Origin: Clostridiales bacterium
Lineage (GTDB): Bacteria > Bacillota > Clostridia > Christensenellales > UMGS416
Assembly (NCBI GenBank): GCA_012515725.1
Contig: JAAYXU010000184.1
Location: forward strand, 1 to 15,868
Length of the DNA stretch: 15,868 nt
Direction of reading: 5' to 3'
The notes below the pieces were generated by a model. It saw nothing but the letters and a program-made list of their open reading frames with translations. It was not told the DNA's origin and made no database searches. The translations under genes were made by a program, and so were the position numbers. This document shows, one piece after another, positions 13,911 to 15,868 of the stretch. Every line of letters starts with the position of its first letter. Position 1 is the first letter of the stretch.

Positions 13911-14606
13911 GTGAGGGCGATACGCGCCGACATGCGCCGCGCGCTCACGGGCATATGGTTTCCGATATCGGTCGTCGCTACGGTGGCCTGCCTGTGGATG
14001 GACCTGGGAGAGGACTCCTACTGGCTGCTGCGCGGCGGCGGGATGGAGCCGATGACGCTTTTCGCTGAGGCGCTTGCGGGCGCGGGCAGCGCGCTGGCTC
14101 TGCCGATACTGGCGGCGCTTCCCGCCGCCGGGGCCGCGCTGCGTGAGCTCTCGGCTGGAGCGGCTCGGATGGCGGTTTTTCGGTGCGGGCGCGGCGCGTA
14201 TATCGCGGGCAAGCTGCTGGCGGTATTGCTGGCGGCGACGCTGTCCCAGTCGGCCGGGTGCTTCGCTTTCGCTGGGCTGCTGCTCATGCTATGCCCGGCT
14301 CCCGCGGCCGCGTTTCCCGCGTCCATACTGCTCAATCGGCTCCTGTCGGCGATGGTGTTCTCGCTTATTGGGGGCGTGGGCGCGCTCCTCACCGACGACC
14401 CGGTGAGCGCATGCACCGTTCCCACGGCGGCGAGCTTCGCGCTTACTATGCTGTCCTCGCGGTTTTTGATCGGAGTGCGGTATGTGAGTCCTCTTTCGTG
14501 GCTGTCGGGGGACTCGGACGCCCTGACGCTGCTCATTGCGCTCATTGCGGCGGCGTCCGCGCTCTATGCGGTCGTGCTGCGAAGGGAGCTGGGACGCCAT
14601 GCCTGA
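13911..14606 (+). CDS. ABC-2-like membrane protein, first permease subunit
   Basis: A GTG start 2 nt after the lipoprotein stop gives 231 residues. The sequence is highly hydrophobic with about six predicted helices, for example WFPISVVATVACLWM, LALPILAALPAAGAAL, IAGKLLAVLLAATL and ALTLLIALIAAASALYAVVL. The segment between helices, FRCGRGAYIAGKLL, resembles the cytoplasmic coupling region of ABC-2 permeases. There is no strong ribosome site, so translation probably depends on coupling to the upstream gene. The ATG at 13932 is an alternative start. A longer frame from 13767 overlaps the lipoprotein and is rejected. With the next two genes it should form an ABC exporter. Sequence identity to any named permease is not evident; assignment rests on topology and context. 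Confidence 0.75.
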   Translation: MRAIRADMRRALTGIWFPISVVATVACLWMDLGEDSYWLLRGGGMEPMTLFAEALAGAGSALALPILAALPAAGAALRELSAGAARMAVFRCGRGAYIAGKLLAVLLAATLSQSAGCFAFAGLLLMLCPAPAAAFPASILLNRLLSAMVFSLIGGVGALLTDDPVSACTVPTAASFALTMLSSRFLIGVRYVSPLSWLSGDSDALTLLIALIAAASALYAVVLRRELGRHA

Positions 14607-15501
14607 CGGGGTGAAGATGCTGGACAGCCTCATGTGGAACCTGCGCATGCTGCGCAGAAACCCGCGCCTCATCATGAGCCTTATAATGGGCTTTCTTATC
14701 TGCTTTCTACTGACCGAAAAGACGATATCCCTATCGCGGGAGTTCCTCACAGACATTGAGATATTCGAGGCGTTTATTTGGTGCTTCGCGGACAGCGACA
14801 GCATACTGTTCGCGTCGCTGGCGCTCCTGCTGCTGCTCTCGCAGATACCGAGGCTGGACACGCCCGCGGCCTACCTCATTTTCCGCGTGAACAGGCTGAA
14901 CTGGTTGCTGGGTCAGGCGTTGACAGCCATTATTATAAGCTTCGGGTATACGCTTTTTCTGCTTGTCTGCTCGGTCGCGCTGACGGCGGGAAACGCGTTC
15001 ACCGCGAACCGGTGGAGCGAGACGGCGACCCTGCTGAGCTTTTTCCCTGCCGCGTTCGAGGTCGCGCTCTCTGTGATGCGCAAGACCATCAAGCTCACCA
15101 CGCCCTATGCCAGCACGATCAGCATATTCCTGCTGATGGCGCACTACGCGCTGCTTCTCACACTGCTCAATCTCGCGGTGTCCCTGCGGTACGGAAAGAG
15201 GGCCGGTATGCTCGCGGTCATCGCGCTCAGCCTCGCGGCGTACCTAACGACACCCGACCGATTTATGACATGGCTGCAGCTTGATGCCAATCTGCGCTAC
15301 TGGGCCAACCTGCTGGCGGCGTGGCTGTCGCCGCTCATGCACGCGACCTATATCATGCACAGCTTCGGGTACGACCGGCTTCCCACGATCGCGCAGACGC
15401 ATCTTCTGATGGGCGGGGTAAACCTGGCGCTGATGGCCGTATCCTTCATCGGTGTGCGGACGGCCCAATTCACGTTCTCGGGAGGCGATCACCATGCCTG
15501 A
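14599..15501 (+). CDS. ABC-2-like membrane protein, second permease subunit
   Basis: This 300-residue membrane protein begins MPDGVKMLDSLMWNL, followed by a helix at about 24-39 (LIMSLIMGFLICFLL) and five or so more, including ILFASLALLLLLSQI, LTAIIISFGYTLFLLVCSVAL and ISIFLLMAHYALLLTLLN. The RMLRRNP segment before helix 1 and FRVNRLNWLLGQ before helix 3 are typical of ABC-2 exporter subunits. The ATG overlaps the previous stop by 8 nt (ATGCCTGA), with GGGAG about 10 nt upstream. The ATPase gene begins with the same 8-nt overlap at its end. It is probably the partner of the 231-residue permease in a LanEG/BcrB-like pair. The substrate is unknown. Confidence 0.75.
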   Translation: MPDGVKMLDSLMWNLRMLRRNPRLIMSLIMGFLICFLLTEKTISLSREFLTDIEIFEAFIWCFADSDSILFASLALLLLLSQIPRLDTPAAYLIFRVNRLNWLLGQALTAIIISFGYTLFLLVCSVALTAGNAFTANRWSETATLLSFFPAAFEVALSVMRKTIKLTTPYASTISIFLLMAHYALLLTLLNLAVSLRYGKRAGMLAVIALSLAAYLTTPDRFMTWLQLDANLRYWANLLAAWLSPLMHATYIMHSFGYDRLPTIAQTHLLMGGVNLALMAVSFIGVRTAQFTFSGGDHHA

Positions 15502-15868
15502 CGCCGTGGAAATATGCGCGCTTTCGAAGTCGTTTGGAAAGGAGCGCGTGCTCAGCGATATAAGCGCCGTATTCGAGTCCGGGATGATACACGGTATCGT
15601 CGGGCGCAACGGATCGGGGAAAACGGTGCTCATGAAATGCGTGCTGGGGTTCCTGCGGCCCACAGGAGGCCACGTCGTCGTGCTGGGCAGGCGCATCGGC
15701 CGCGACGCGGAGTTCGCGCCCGACACGGGTATGATGATCGACACGCCGGGATTCATCGCCACCGAAAGCGGACGCAGTAATCTGCGGTGGCTGCTGGGAT
15801 TGCGCGGCGCAGGGGATCGTGGGCGCGTGGATGAGGTCATGCGCGCCGTCGGGCTTGATCCGGCCAGC
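15494..15868 (+). CDS. ABC exporter ATPase, BcrA/LanF-like (partial, 3' end outside window)
   Basis: The frame runs 125 codons from the ATG at 15494 to the window edge. GGAGG lies 8 nt upstream, and the start overlaps the permease stop by 8 nt. The Walker A motif is GRNGSGKT (37-44), preceded by LSDISAVFESGMIHGIVG. At the Q-loop position the sequence reads TGMMIDTPGF (79-88) where most ABC ATPases have Gln. That matches the BcrA/LanF immunity group, which has a Glu there (LIE-x-PGF). Here the residue is Asp83. The signature motif, Walker B and switch His lie outside the window. It should energise export or removal of a compound by the two upstream membrane proteins. The group assignment supports antimicrobial-peptide or envelope-active compound detoxification, by inference. 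Confidence 0.88.
   Translation, partial: MPDAVEICALSKSFGKERVLSDISAVFESGMIHGIVGRNGSGKTVLMKCVLGFLRPTGGHVVVLGRRIGRDAEFAPDTGMMIDTPGFIATESGRSNLRWLLGLRGAGDRGRVDEVMRAVGLDPAS

Noticed and set aside
1..15868. CRISPR, tRNA, rRNA, insertion sequence, integrase or attachment-site signals
   Set aside because: No regularly spaced repeats of the right length, no cloverleaf-like segments, no transposase motifs and no terminal inverted repeats were seen on either strand.

Overview
The window looks like chromosomal DNA from a GC-rich member of the Clostridia (Bacillota). The evidence is strong Shine-Dalgarno sequences (AGGAGG, GGAGGTGAT), lipoprotein signal peptides, a YesM/YesN-type two-component pair around a sugar importer with no ATPase gene of its own, and a COG3580/COG3581 pair typical of anaerobic Firmicutes. 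ATA is used often for Ile despite the high GC. A lineage such as Christensenellales or Oscillospirales is a guess. No tRNA, rRNA, CRISPR array, insertion sequence or phage gene was seen.

Layout. (1) 1-1811, minus strand: two overlapping genes for acyl-CoA dehydratase activase-related proteins (COG3580, then COG3581, which runs off the left edge). (2) 1965-3894, minus strand: one transcription unit with a recognisable promoter and an intrinsic terminator. It encodes a small secreted, membrane-anchored beta-sandwich protein, then a LarA-family nickel-pincer racemase/epimerase that keeps every catalytic residue I know for the family. (3) 3998-10414: a YesM-type sensor kinase on the minus strand, diverging from a plus-strand operon of two sugar-ABC permeases, a substrate-binding lipoprotein and a short YesN-type AraC response regulator. 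The kinase and regulator therefore flank the transporter they probably control. (4) 10432-15868, plus strand: an OmpR/PhoB-type response regulator, its histidine kinase, a large unrecognised lipoprotein, two ABC-2-like membrane proteins and a BcrA/LanF-like ATPase cut by the right edge. The genes from the lipoprotein onward are 2 nt apart or overlap.

Working together. Module 3 is a sense-and-import unit for an unknown, probably carbohydrate, ligand. Module 4 resembles envelope-stress or antimicrobial-peptide detoxification systems, with an extra lipoprotein that may sense, tune or present something. Modules 1 and 2 both point to 2-hydroxyacid chemistry: LarA enzymes racemise or epimerise 2-hydroxyacids, and COG3580/3581 proteins belong to the superfamily of (R)-2-hydroxyacyl-CoA dehydratases and their activators. 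That link is inference.

The most useful signals beyond the gene list are regulatory. Three ACA-core direct repeats with about 11-bp phasing lie before the OmpR-type regulator gene and again before the lipoprotein/ABC genes, as expected for one OmpR/PhoB-family regulator controlling both. A 9-bp direct repeat with 21-bp spacing lies before the sugar ABC operon, as expected for an AraC-type regulator. A perfect inverted repeat brackets the -35 of the LarA unit.
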